Assembly (NCBI RefSeq): GCF_018139145.2
Contig: NC_059486.1
Span: 5,518,001-5,582,000, forward strand
Source of the DNA: Gymnogyps californianus
Lineage: Eukaryota; Chordata; Aves; Accipitriformes; Cathartidae
DNA: 64,000 nucleotides
Direction: 5' to 3'
Notes under the pieces: model-generated
Seen by the model: only the letters and a program-made list of their open reading frames with translations
Databases searched by the model: none
Told to the model about the DNA's origin: nothing
In this document: in pieces, positions 35,032-47,637 of the stretch
Numbering within the stretch: the first letter of the stretch is position 1
How the letters are laid out: each line of letters opens with the position of its first letter
Program-made: the position numbers and the translations under genes

Positions 35032-38000
35032 GTCTCTTTTATCTAGTCTTCTGTCTCTGCACAGGCCTGCCCTGCCCCACTGGAGTTCAAAGTTGATTTC
35101 TGGCCATGGGAGCTCTCATGGGGGAGCAGCCCCGTTGAGTCTCCAAGGTCTGTTGCCCCCAAACCCCCATTACACACCAGGCTGACCTCACCAGCAAATT
35201 GTCCCTCTTCCCCAGTGCTGCGAGGCAACTGTGCAGGGGACGAGGGGGGAAATGGAGGCACAACAGCTATCAGAAAATGGTTATACTGTCTCCCCAGGCA
35301 TCAGAGGGCCAGAGTCGGGGATGTGCGCCTGACATCTGAGGGAGGGAGGAGAGTGGGAATATCGCCCCAGTCTGTGGGAAGCCCCTTTGCCTCCATCTGC
35401 AGGGGAAGGTGAAGGACTTTCCCTGAGGAGGCCACTTGCCCCCCTGCAAATGTTCATTTGTGCCTGACAGCACTGGCTGCTGCGTCTCTCGTAATTTAGG
35501 GGGTGCCTATGTTTGTAGTACCCCTCCTCTCGACATGTGGGAGACACCCTGATCTTTGAGAGTGCAGAGCCAGAGAAATGCCTGTGATTTCCCATCTGTT
35601 GCCATTTCTCCCTGCCTGGGAGCAGTGGTGAGGGGTCCCAGGTTGATAAGGGGGGTTTAAAAGCAGCTTGCTCAATCCATATCCCTTTGTGCTGTGCCGT
35701 GCAGGTGTGACTGGCCTGCTGCCTGCTCTGACACCTAATTGCAGCCCTGGCGCATTGGGAAAACAAACAAAGCCTTCCCCAGAGATCAGGTTGAAATGTG
35801 GTAAAGGGATCTGTGATTCCCACTGGCAGTGGAAATGGCAGCAGGTGTGGGCTCAGCAGATGGGAAAACATCCAGCATCTGCCCCATCCCAACACAGAGA
35901 GGCTGTGGAACAAACACAGAGCCGCCCATCCATGCGGGATGGACAGGGAGAGCTGATGGGGCTGAGCTCATGTGCAAGCTTGGTTGCTGTGCAGTGCTGC
36001 GTGCCCAGCCTCTGTGGCATGCATGCCCCTCCCAAAGCCATGGCAAGTGGGTCTTCCAGGAGCCATGCTGATACAGCCTCTGCCTCTCTGCCTCCAGCCC
36101 AGCTGGCCCATTCACAGTTTCCAAGATAGGTTGCAAGTGCTTTGAGGCAGAGGCTTGTGATTCTGATACCTCAAAAGCAGTGGCCATCTCTGGTGCCCTT
36201 TGCAGCACCAAAATAAACAAGCCTAAGGAAGGCTGGGCAGGGGGGCAGATAAAGCAGATAGGGACTCTTTTCTCCCGTCTAGGACTTTGGGACCTGTACT
36301 TGAGATGTGAGTCTTGTTCTCCGCATAGCAGGTTGCCTCTCTCAGGACAGGAGACCTATTGGTATTTGAGCACTTATCCCTTCCACAGTCTTATGTTATG
36401 CTCTGCCCAGAAGAGGAGATGATGCAAACATCAAACCTGCCAGGTTTCTGCACTCAGATGCAGAGGCCGTTCAAGACAGGCTCCTGTCTCTGTGGTCTTC
36501 TTTTGTATGAACTTTGTGACCATCATCCTAGGAAACCACAGAATCATCCAGTGATTTCAGTGTATACCGTTGGGCTGGTGGAAGATGAACATACTTGACT
36601 GCTTTGCTGAAGCATGGGCTGTGACAGGAGCCTGCCCCGTTGTACGATAGTGTCCATCCCACATATGGGCTATGGCTCAAGGATATTTTCACCAAGACTA
36701 AATCTGTACTGTGCATTTCCCTCTTAAGGCCAAAACTGTTGGGTTGCAAATGGCCACACGGTAGATGAACTGTATTACCAACTGGACGAACTGTGAGCCT
36801 GAAGGACTAGGGGAGTATTCAGAGCTGCAGGGAGTGACATCATTAGAAAGGAAATATCTATTTATTTCCCAAGGCTGTAATTCTGTGGAGCAAACAGAGA
36901 GTGTGAGATGCTGAGAGCTGTTGGAATAAAACAGATGTAAATCCAGATTCTCACTTACGGCATGAGCTGTCTGGCATGGTATGCGACCTTTCCATATAGT
37001 GCTATATGAATTATCTGTACTGCTGCTGAGCACCCTCCTCACCTGCCCCCAGCAGGGAAAAGGGTCCTGGTGTAAATCAGAGCTCCTCAGCCCACAAAAC
37101 TCTTGGTTCTGGGTGTTCATCCCAGAGATGGGTTTGCCCTCTGGAGACTGGTGGATGTGTAGCCAGAAACTATGTAGCCCCTGCACACTCAGTGCAAATT
37201 AGCACTTTAAAGCCACCTCAGGGACTCAGTAAAGATTCTTCCCACGCAGCACCTGAACAGCCATCAGTGGCTCCTTGCTCCTGCAGCACCCTCAGAGATG
37301 GGTTGATTCCCACCGCTGTGTCAGCTGAGCAGCCCTGCAGTGTGCAGTGATGGAGGCAGCCACCAACAGGCCTGGGGATGAGGGCTGACAAGTGGGGATA
37401 ACAGATCTGGGGATGGCTGCATTGCTGCTTTGCCCCATCCCTCTCTGAGAGGTTGCAACCCTGACTCTGCTGTGGGGCAGGAGCTGCTAAAGTGGTCCAG
37501 CTGAAAACTTGCCATGCTAAGGTAACGCAGGACTGATTCTGGCTTACCAGGATGTGCTGAATTTTATGCTGAGAGGTTTCATTTGTTGCTCCGAGAGCAG
37601 TAGAGCTGATCCTGCAGCAGAAACTGCTGAGAAAAGGACAAGAAGTTGTGAGGCTTCCTGAGAAGCGTGGCTCTCCTGAGGTGAAGTTTGGGTGGGCTGC
37701 ACACACAGATCTCCATGGGGCTGAGCCTTGGGTCAATGTTTGTTCATGTCCAGGAATAACTTGTGAGCCTCACATCTCCGAGTCCCACTGATTCTTAGGC
37801 AGAATGGAAAAAAGATTTGTGGAGGTCTGTAGAGCGGACCTTGGCTCTTCCTGGGAAAAGTCCTTGTTCCTCTGGTTTTAGGGCCCTTTTGCTTTGGTTA
37901 GACTTTAACAGCAATTAGTCACCCAACAACTGTCTATAATAATCTGCAAGTTTTCCATTAAGTGGCAAACACTTTGAACTTCTCCCCAGCTCCTCTGCTG

Positions 38001-38280
38001 CAATCTAATCTGCTGTCATTTTTCAGAAGACGACGGAGCTACCTTCATGTTTTATTCACTTCCTGTTTACAGTGGGGGAGAAACCAAAGCCATGAGAAAC
38101 AGCAAAAACAACAGCCCATGGAGCTCCAGGCACTGTGCAGTTAGATCATTGTCAGCCTCTGCACTTGTTGCTTCCAACTGCATCTGGATTTAGCATATAC
38201 ATCAGACACATGACAGGGAAGAGAGGTGATGTCTAGCAACATGCTTAAAGGAATCTGAGGGGAATATTCCTTATTCCAGC

Positions 38281-38365
38281 CTGGGCGCTGACCTGCTCTG
38301 AAGCCCTGGGCAAGATTGTCTCTGTTGCCCTGTCTCTAAAGTGGGGATATGAATGCTTTTCTCAT
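38281..38365 (+). repeat. MIR-like SINE remnant
   Basis: The segment AAGCCCTGGGCAAGATTGTC followed by GCCCTGTCTCTAAAGTGGGG resembles the MIR core (GACCTTGGGCAAGTCACTTA, then CCCATCTGTAAAATGGGGA). Confidence 0.45.
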
Positions 38366-38865
38366 GTTGGCCTGTAAGGCTCCCTAGCCCTGATAGTAGC
38401 TTAAAAATGCTGTTAAGTAGTAAAAATTTTTGTGGTGATGATGATAAGATTTGGCAATCTGGACAGGTTATGGAGTTTGTGGATCTTCCTGTAGGTGCGG
38501 TGAGTACTGGAGGCTTTTATTTGGTAGGCAGCTTTACACAGTCTCCCCTGTGTGTCTCCCTCTCTTATCATGAGTATCAGTGGACAAATAGGGGAAGGGA
38601 CCTGTTATGACTCTGTTATTCCTCTTTGTGCTTACAATTTGGTTAGAGCTCGCTCTGCCACCCACCTGTCATGTTTAGGCTGTCTCCAAACTATCCTGTA
38701 AAAGACATGCTGCACCTTGAGCAAATGGGCAGCTTTCCTTGGGATGGACGGGGTCTGCTGCAGTTGTGGTTGTACTGAAAAATGCCTGCCAGGGGTGCAG
38801 ATTTCTTCTTTGGATAAGGATATCAGAACAATTCAATTTTAATTGTTTCTGGTTTGATCCCAACA

Positions 38866-38911
38866 GCTCCAAAGCCAGGCCCGCTCCAAAGCCAGGCCCC
38901 CTCCAAAGCCA
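38866..38911. repeat. 17-bp tandem repeat, about 2.7 copies
   Basis: The unit GCTCCAAAGCCAGGCCC occurs perfectly at 38866-38882 and 38883-38899. A partial third copy with one mismatch follows at 38900-38911. Confidence 0.9.
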
Positions 38912-40954
38912 CAGAACAAGAGGGAGTAGTTTACTGAGATCATGTTTATGTAATTTGCAGGGGAGTGCAAATACAGTGAGCAAATCTTACATATGTAAGA
39001 GAAAGCTAGTTCATCCTAGATCTAGAAAAAACCTCTTATGCAGCCTTCCTAGCAGTTAGAAGGGGATCTAACTCAGATATGTATCTGCTTTTGAGTCCCT
39101 TGACTCTATCAGAGCAGGCCCATTCCTTAGGGTAAATGAGATTCAGACCATAATTTGGTGTACAGGAACACTCCTTACAGTGTTTAAATATGTCCCTTAC
39201 TTAGGCTGGCACAGTGTTATGTGAAGAGAACAGGGGAGATCTCTGGCTGAAAAATAACCTGGGAAGGGGAAAAAGTAAGATCGTTCTCCAGTCCAGTTCA
39301 CTATGCATTGCACAAGCAGCTTTGCTTGCAAGAGTCATTTCCACATCTCCCTTCCCCACCCAAACCTAAGAACTAGCCATGGAGGTTCCTGTTGGTACGG
39401 GATTTTGATTCTACGAGCTGGTGGCATTTATTTGGTTGCTGTTGCATGATCCTGCAGATCTTGATGGTGTTGCTGGTAGGTGACAGTAACTCTATGAATT
39501 CCACTTTGTGAAAGCCTGGGCTGGCTTGTGCCTCTTCCAGTTGTCTCAGCTGAGAAGACACGCACATCTTCCGTTAGACTTGGCATCTCCTTTGTACAGC
39601 TATTCCGGGGAGACTCGACCAATAATTTATAAGCACTGAATCAGTCAAACCTTGTCCTAATGCATGACATGGCTTTTCATGGTCAAACAAGCCCTTCAGT
39701 GAAAGGTCAACAAAACTGTAATGAAGGAAGTTGAAACTGATTTATTTTCCTTTTGGAGAGCAATGGTATGTCCTTGAGAGATTTCCTCTCATTCACAGGC
39801 TACAAGACTTCCTCTGATGGAGAAGGGCAGGATGTGCCTCTCAAGAGCTTCCCAGGTCAGTGTCCAGGACACCATCTTTTATGGGATGCACGTTCCTTCT
39901 CCTCCACAGAGGTTCCAGCCCCTATGGCCATGGAGCTGGGCAGTGCTCCAGCATCAGCTAACTTCGAAGAGTACAGGAATGGGATTTTCCCTAACAGGGT
40001 GGGTATGGGAGCAACAGTGCTCTAATGCAGAGGGTGTCCGTGCTGTTGGGGCTTGTGCCATGGGCAAAACCAGCAACTGGCAGAGTATTGTTTGATGCAT
40101 AAAGAAAAGGAAAGAAACAACTTTGCCAGTACGGATTCACTCCTGGGACTACCCAACATCAAAGTATTGTCTCCATTCAAGTCTGATCTTTCCTTGCTCT
40201 CCACCCTCTATGCTGTTCCCTTTACCGTGAGAAAGTACGGCACGGAAAGTGTCTGACCACTCTGTTCTCAGCTTGCCCTGTGAGCCAGCAGTCCTTCAGG
40301 GACAAGGAGGGGGAAGGGTGGCATGCCTTTACTGCTCAAAGATATGACTTCATTACATTACCCTCCCTTTCTGACCACTCCCATATATAAAGTCTTGCTG
40401 CCACTCGGCTCTGTGTGACTGATCTTGCTTTTGAAATCCCTGCTTCTGGGAACCCTTGAGGAACAAGGGGCAAGAGAGCAAGGCAGAAGCGCCTTCTTTT
40501 AGTGTCACTAGCTGAAGGTGAACTGCACCCAGGGAGAACAGAGCTTTTAAAGTAGTGAGTAAACAGCATGATTTTATCTTTTCATCTCCATATTTTGGTT
40601 GGATTGGGGTGTGAAATAGAGGAGTTGTTTCTTTCCCTTTGTTACGTACCTTTCCAGCTCTTTAATCATACTTTATTAAAGGGTACCTTTGTTTCACAAG
40701 CCTTCAGGCTCAGGTTTGAAGAGCAAGTGTTTCTCTTTTATAGAGATTGCCAGGTCTTGATCTACTGTGTTGACTTTGGATTCTCTCAATTAATGAAGGC
40801 CAAGTCACAGGCAGCAGGGTCTGTCTAGGCAGTCTGAACAGCCGCTGATTCACCCCTTAGGGGAGCTACTTAACACTGTGGCTTGATAGGGTCAGCAGTA
40901 CGTGAACTGATGGTTTCAAGAGGAAGTGGGTTTTCTGACAGAGGCTGAGATCAG

Positions 40955-41035
40955 AGAAAGGAGCTGGGAGTCTAGTGACCTGGGATCTCAATCAGGTCAC
41001 TGGGCAAGATATTTCACCTCTGCATGGCCCATCCA
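40955..41035 (+). repeat. MIR-like SINE remnant
   Basis: The segment GGGAGTCTAGTGACCTGGGA, then TCAATCAGGTCACTGGGCAA, then ATATTTCACCTCTGCATGGC closely follows the MIR order (GGAGACCTGGGTTC, GTGACCTTGGGCAAG, TCACTTAACCTCTCTGTGCC). This is the clearest of the MIR-like matches. Confidence 0.55.
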
Positions 41036-42090
41036 ACCCTTTGAAGGTACCCTGTCTACCACCCACCTTGATGTTGGTCTTCACTCATAGGATTGAAAAG
41101 GTCTGTGGAAAGGTTGGTATGTAGGGTCATAAGGCTGAGGCACAATTTGACCCTGGTTTGCATGTAGTGCGAATGATGTGGCATGCTGATAAGAGAAGTG
41201 CTGCTTTAGCAATCTGACAGAGGAAAGACTCTCAAAACTACCAGAGAGGTCAGACCTATACAAACACTGGAAGGCAGATTTCATGGGGTCCTAAAGATGA
41301 GAAATTCTTACTTAAGCCCTCTCCTACGCGTGCTTGGAAAACAAAGACCTGCTCCTGCTCTTGGCTGTTTCTTATGCTATGGTATCTCCATCTCATGCTG
41401 ATTACTAAAGCTGAATCCAACAGCTCTGGTTATCTCTCTAGTTGAAGAGGTACAATATCCCCCACTGAAAATCCACTCAGTCCCCATATAGCTGTTTTGT
41501 TTGTGCTGAAGCCCTTCTAACATGTCAAAAGTGGGCTCTCCAGGAGCGGGGCTCTTCTCTCTAATCCAGCACAAGGTCCCAGTCCTGGGCTGCGTTTCTG
41601 ATCCAGCTGTCCACAACAAGCAGGAGTCAGACCATGGCTACTCCAGGAGAGGCAAAGTTATTCAAACCAGCTCCATGGCAATTAAGACACTCATCTATCT
41701 GTAGAGACTTGATTTAGCAAAAGCAGGTGAATTTAAGCAGGTAGCAACAATTTTTTTTCAGTTGGAAACTGAGCTCTTTTCCAAGTTCTGCTGAAATCTG
41801 TGGAAACCTCTTCAGTGAATGCAGTCCCAAGTTCATGTATTATTTTGGAATCTAGATTTTTTGTTTGGGTCCCCCCCCATGCTCTGCAGTCTATAAAATA
41901 AATAGTTAACCTCCTATGGCAATAACATTAAATAAACCCTTCTGCAGAGCACCAAGAAAGTCCAAACTTCATCTGTGATCTGAGAGCTTCAATGTGAATG
42001 TGAAGGATAGGTCCAACTGCAGTGGTCAGGCTAAACTGAAGAAAGCCTCTAGCCTTGAGAGAGGGCATCGTTTGTTTTTTCTCCATTTAG

Positions 42091-42258
42091 TTTCCTCCTT
42101 TCCTACTCTTTAGTCTTTTTTGTCCTCCTATCCACCTCCTTCATTCCCTCTTCCTCTGTTTTTCCCTTCCACCAGTTTAGGTTTTCTTCTTTCCCCCATG
42201 TTATTCACTCTTCTTTCCCCCTCTCTTCCTTCAGTAGCCCTCTCCCCTCTTTTGTTCC
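42091..42258. repeat. Polypyrimidine-rich tract
   Basis: About 170 bases in which the plus strand is almost entirely C and T, with few purine interruptions. The asymmetry is strong and could support triplex (H-DNA) formation. It may simply be a decayed simple repeat. Confidence 0.75.
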
Positions 42259-42286
42259 AGGATGGTGAGGTTCCAGGATGGTGAGG
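42255..42286. repeat. Perfect 16-bp tandem duplication
   Basis: The unit TTCCAGGATGGTGAGG occurs twice in immediate succession at 42255-42270 and 42271-42286, at the end of the pyrimidine tract. The lack of divergence suggests a recent slip or duplication. Confidence 0.95.
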
Positions 42287-45200
42287 GGAAGCCATGTGGG
42301 ACTGTGTTGCTGAGCTGATTGCTGGCTGCTGCAGGGAAAGGCAGGTCTGTTAGCTGCAAGAACACACTCCCCTGGTGGCCTGGCAGAAAGGCTTTGCAAA
42401 GATGAAAGAGCTTCATAAAGCTGATAAATAAATGGTACAGATTGGTGTAGATTCTGGAAACTGTGGAGCTTGACATAAAATTTATGAGTAAAAACTGAGT
42501 CTAGGCAGCAGAAAGATAATATTATTTAGTTTCAGCTCTGAAAGTCAACTGTTGTGTCCCTGCTCTTAGTCAATTTGACCTATTGCATGCTAGGCAACTT
42601 TTCCAGTTCCTAAAGTAGCTTTTCTCTTGAGAGTCTCCCCTAGTGACTTGTTTTCCAGGGCTTTTTCAGCAGTGATCTCTTTTTTGCATCAGTGTTTCTT
42701 ATGTGGTGTTTAGCTTAAATTAGGACTGCCTGCTACCCACGTAGCTGGTACTTAACTTCCGCTGGTTGCCCTAAACATGGAAGAGTGGAGCCAAGGGGTC
42801 AGAAAAGAAACTGTTATTTAGTGGGAAGAAGCCTCACATGCTTATTAACATTGCTGTGTTACTGGGCACTCAAGATACTATTTGATGCTCATGTTCAGGT
42901 AGTATTGGATCGCAACATTGCTCTGTTAGAGGGGAAAGACTTCCTCATGGAAAAAATAGCTAACCTGCAAAATGAGGACATCTTGTAACAGCTTCTATTC
43001 CAATAGCACGTTAGTTAAAACATCAGGAAATGGAGACCTTGGATTGCATGTTCTGCCATGAAAAGGAGGAGTCTGAACAGTAGATGTGATTGTGTGATGT
43101 GTGTTGTGTGAGTTGTTGCTGGTGTTGCTTCATGAAATTCCTACGCAAAAAATCAATAGGGCGTGGGGGAAGAAGCAAAAAGAAAAACTACCTAGAAGTG
43201 CCTTCAGGTTGCCTGATGCTTTTCAGTATCTGCAAGTTCTATTACAAGAGCTGTGAAGGCATTGCTTCATATGCTGACAGATGCACTCCTTTAGAAGAAG
43301 GAACAAATGGAGATTTCACTCTGTTGCTCGTGTTTCAATGTAATAGTGCATGGTAATTTTTGGAGAATGTTAAAGATGACCATGCCATGAACATCACAAA
43401 TGGAAAGAGGTGGCAAGCCCTGCAGGAGGTACTTTTTTCTTTTTTTGTAGTCAGTTGAGATGTTGAGATTAACAAGGCAGCAATGCACCTGCATTAAACA
43501 TGGTATTACTGTTTGAGGTGTGGCTTTGCTGCTTGAAACATGCAAGGCTGAGTTATAACAGGACTATCTATTATATTAATGCCTAGACAGAGATACTTAA
43601 CAGTTCCCAAAGACTATGTACAACTGAAATGAGGTGGTTGTGCACAGCACAACCTGTACATAGCAAGCTATTCACTTATCAGAACCAGAAACACTAACTT
43701 CAGGTTTCGTAACTTTCTCTGACCCCATCCTCAACTCTACTTGTGCCTAAGTGAAAGAGTAACTTGCTGAGGAGCATCTAACTTGTTCCAGCTCTGTGCT
43801 GGTTCAGAACATGCCACAGATGAGACTGCATTGCCCTTGAAGAAGGGCATAGGAATTTGCTTAATTTTGGTGGCTCACTTATAAAATTTGCCTTTCAGCA
43901 GTGGGGGCAAAGAGTAACAGTTGGATAATTATGATTTAGAACAGAGGTTTCTTACAGCTAGCAGCCTTTCTGTGTCACCTTGCACCCTCTGAGACAAATG
44001 TGGTGACAGGGAGACACTCTTCTGACCTAGACCTACTTCAGGGACATAGCTTTATAGTTCTAAAGTTGCAATTAAGCATAAAACCTGGTACCATCACACC
44101 TATGGGGTTAGTAGATTAAGAAAAGGGTTCAGTTCAGTAGACTGCATCTTAAATTCCCCTATACAATACTCATCTTTTAATATTAAAGGTGTGACAGACT
44201 GAAAGCGCAGTTCAGTTTGTTTGGGGCAGAGAGCAGATACCTTTCCACACCGTCTGCTTTTTCAGAGGATAGTTGTTTTGGAATAGCCCCTGTCACAATC
44301 TTTTCTGTGGAGCGTCATGGGTCTCACATCAATAAATTAGATACAGTGAGAGTGATATGTGTTACTAACTGAATATGGCCTGGACTCTGAATGTGTACTT
44401 CAGACTGACTAGTAGAAACAGCAGATATATCAAATCCTTCTGAGCCTGCAGAATATTTTCTGTGCCAATACCTACTTTCCAGAAAGCTTCTATTTTTGCT
44501 CAAGATCTCTTGGACAATAGCAATATAACTGAAGGGACCTGCCCTCTTGATGCAATGTCTTGAAAGAGGTATTTGAAAGTCCCCTTTGAAAGATGGGTGC
44601 ATGCTAAATCCCTTCCAAATATCTCAAGGCTGGAGCACTCGTGTTTTATAATACTGATTTTACCAAATGTAGATGTTAAACAGAAGTTCATTTTGTTGCT
44701 ATTACAGAAAAGAAGATGTATTTTTAAGCAGAGGAAATATGGCTCATTCTCAAACTTTTACACTTGGAGCTAGGCCAAACTTTGTTAATGAGTCATTGTA
44801 GTATAGCTACCATCCTTCTGAAGTAAGTAAAGATCCAGTGTATCAAAGGTTTGAGTGGGGCAGAGGGACTGGACAGGTTTGGAATTGAGACATTAACCAC
44901 TTGACTGATCCTGGTGGGTCAAAAGATAGCATCTAGCAGTGCTAACTGGCATCCAGGCAGACTTCGCTTCATCCTGCATTTGCAGGACAACCTTCTGGCT
45001 AAAAATCAGGCTTAGGACATGTGGGCTTGAATCCTTGCTGTGCCCAAGTTTCAGGCAAGCTGTGATTTGCCTGTGCTGCGTTCTGGATGGGCATTCAGTT
45101 CTTGTGTTCAAAGGTGGGACTGAGGTTTCTAGCAAGCCATGGACAGCAGCAGTGGCATAAGCTTTAGTAGCTGAGTCCTTAGAGTCCAAAGACAGTTCGT

Positions 45201-47318
45201 GCAGCTCATTGCCTTGAGTCTGGGTTGCTGCTGGGGTTCAGTGGCAGGTGAGCTGCAACCTTTGAGCTGCAACTGTGCTTCTAGACTTGACACAAGCAGA
45301 CATGTAGGATTGTTGGTTAAAAGCCTCAGTGAGGTTTAATGATGGAGGGCAGGTTTCTTCATCCCTACCTTCCTGCTCTGCCATCCTTCCTGCCAGAGGG
45401 TGCTGCTATGGGAGCAGGGGTGGCAGAACAGGCATTGCATCTTCTCATTGCAGCTGGAGTATTAATCCAAACTAAACCCAATGACAATTTAAGGTCGTGT
45501 GTAGCAGTGATTGCTGAAGAACAGGTATGTGAGCTGATCAGGTGCCCTTGCATTGCAGGCAGTTGCTCACAGTTGGCAGAGAGGTTATTCCCACCAAATG
45601 TAATCACAGCTGAATCTGTCATGGTGTCTGGGTTTAAGCTGCAAGGTACAGACACACTTAAAATTCAGTGTCTTTTTGAACCACAAAGGTGCCAGTTGGT
45701 TAGGCAAGAGGGATGTGAGGGTACATGACCATGTGGAGATGGGAGCACTTCTACATAAGATGACCACATATTTGCTCAGTTGCTTAATCAGAACTTAACA
45801 GCTAGTGATGAGGTGTGGGAAAACTCACATTTACACCACGTAGTAACCAAATCCAAGAACACAGAATAATTCTGCTGGTGATACACACCCTTTGTGGATG
45901 CATTTGTGGATATGCATTTTAAAAGGTGTGGGTTCTTGACTCTTCACCTAGTCAATGATTACTTACGCATTCCTCTGGTACTGTGAATTCAAACATAATG
46001 AGTTTAAATGGGTTAATCTCCATGAGCAGAGCAGTACAAATATCAAATAGTATGGTATGCTTCGGACAGCTTTTAAGGGAATATAAGTGGTTACTGGTAT
46101 GAGGATACATTGTTCCTAGAAAGGGGTTCACTGCTTGAGAAAGGTTATTCAAAGGATATCGGTACATAAAGATCTAAAGGACAGGACGGACTTGCAAATA
46201 CTCTCAAGAGGTAAGGAGGAATTAGAAATTACCTTCATTAAGCCATTCCCCTCGGCCTGGAAGTGCTGTGTGGGATTTCTTTTTCAATAGAATATGGGAC
46301 AATGTGACTTTTTTTAATATATCAGATGAAAGCTTGCCAAAAGACAATGATAGGACCTGACTAACCAGTCTGAATAAGCTCAGGTCTAATAAACAAGCTC
46401 TAGTTTAATGGCAGAAGAGCATCTGAAAACATCTTTTGCAACAGTTGGGAGAATAGAACTATTTTATTGAAGCATTTTGATTTTAAATTGGGAGTGAATG
46501 TAACAGTAATGTTCTGAATGAGTTTATAAAACTTTATTTTAATAACTTCCATTTTTGAGATTGAGTTTGCCAGTTCTGGATTTCTGGGAGGTCCCCAACT
46601 AGAAAATACTGTGAAAACCACGTGAAATGGGGTATTCTGCATTTATTCCACCTTTCTGCCTTTTTTCACTTCATATTTTATGCTGAAGTGTCTTAAAATA
46701 AAAAATGTTGGATTTGACGCTAAAATTTCTGCAGGAAAACATGAAAGTTTTTTTGGGGAAAAAAGGTGCTTCGAGAGGAAATTATTGTCTCTTTCTCAGT
46801 GAACTCAGAGTTTACATTGGACAGAATTCTACATGCCATTAGGCTTCAGAAAACCTAATGCCTGTGGAGGAGTTGCAAATCTTGATTACAGTAGCTCTCT
46901 TTGTGAACAGTATACCTGAAAGTCAGCTGGAACCGCCTGCTTTATTCAGGGACTTTTCGCTCAGTTCTGTTCAGTGGCGATTATCTCTGGCTTGACATCA
47001 CAGCAACAAGTAGGGACCATTGATCTGCACTGAGGCCTTTCTCCTTGTCCTGGTTTCAGCTGGGATAGAGTTAGGTTTTCTTCATAGTAGCTGGTATAGT
47101 GTTATGTTTTGGATTTAGTATGAGAATAATGTTGATAACACACTGATGTTTTTAGTTGTTGCTAAGTAGCGTTTATACGAAGTCAAGGAATTTTCAGCTT
47201 CCGATGCCCAGCCAGCAAGAAGGCTGGAGGGGCACAAGAAGTTGGGAGGGGACACAGCCAGGACAGCAGGCCCAAACTGGCCAAAGGAATATTCCATACC
47301 ATATGATGTCATGCCCAG

Positions 47319-47326
47319 TATATAAA
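47319..47326 (+). promoter_or_regulatory. LTR TATA box
   Basis: TATATAAA occurs in the middle of the solo LTR, about 190 bases before the LTR poly(A) signal. This is the normal U3-R arrangement for a retroviral promoter. Activity is unknown. Confidence 0.6.
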
Positions 47327-47454
47327 CTGGGGGGAGCTGGCCGGGAGGGGCGGATCGCTGCTTGGGAACTAACTGGGCATCGGTCGGCGAGTGGTGAGCA
47401 ATTGCATTGTGCATCACTTGTTTTGTATATTCTAATTCTTTTAGTATTATTATT

Positions 47455-47492
47455 GTCATATAATGATAATAATAATTAATAATAATAATAAT
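47455..47492. repeat. TAA-type microsatellite inside the LTR
   Basis: Imperfect runs of ATA/TAA triplets (AATAATAATTAATAATAATA and neighbours), a length-variable spot inside the R region of the LTR. Confidence 0.85.
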
Positions 47493-47637
47493 TTTCCCTT
47501 CCTTTCTGTCCTATTAAACTGTCTTTATCTCAACCCACGAGGGGTTTTTTTCGATTCTCTCCCCCATCCCACTGGGTGGGGGGAGTGAGCGAGTGGCTGC
47601 GTGGTGCTTAGTTGCTGGCTGGGGTTAAACCGCTACA

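Larger units (their letters stand above)
31434..47045. other. Intergenic region, central part
   Basis: No coding exon was recognised. It holds a CR1-like remnant (about 32590-32800), MIR-like remnants (33942-34060, 38281-38365, 40955-41035), a 17-bp tandem repeat (38866-38911), a long pyrimidine tract (42091-42258) ending in a 16-bp duplication, and an A-rich run (35006-35031). Open frames of up to about 210 codons occur but lack recognisable domains. Confidence 0.6.
47046..47637 (+). mobile_element. Solo LTR of an avian endogenous retrovirus (592 bp)
   Basis: The element starts TGTCCTGGTTTCAGCTGGGA and ends GGGGTTAAACCGCTACA, with TG...CA termini. It has a TATA box (TATATAAA, 47319-47326), a TAA-rich microsatellite (about 47455-47492), and a poly(A) signal ATTAAA (47513-47518), in that order. 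No gag, pol or env frame lies on either side, so it is a solo LTR left by recombination. The family is one I recall as abundant in neoavian genomes, with a TguLTR5-like name that I am unsure of. The flanking pentamers CTCCT and GTCCT match at four of five bases, which may be a decayed target-site duplication. It lies on the same strand as GGT1. Confidence 0.88.

Noticed and set aside
45339..45728. 129-codon plus-strand frame
   Set aside because: No recognisable domain, splice context or codon signature. It overlaps an antisense frame of similar length, typical of chance frames.
47046..47637. Possible full endogenous retrovirus
   Set aside because: No second LTR in the same orientation lies within a suitable distance and no gag, pol or env frame is present nearby. 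The 77-bp element at 31357 is in the opposite orientation and cannot be its partner.
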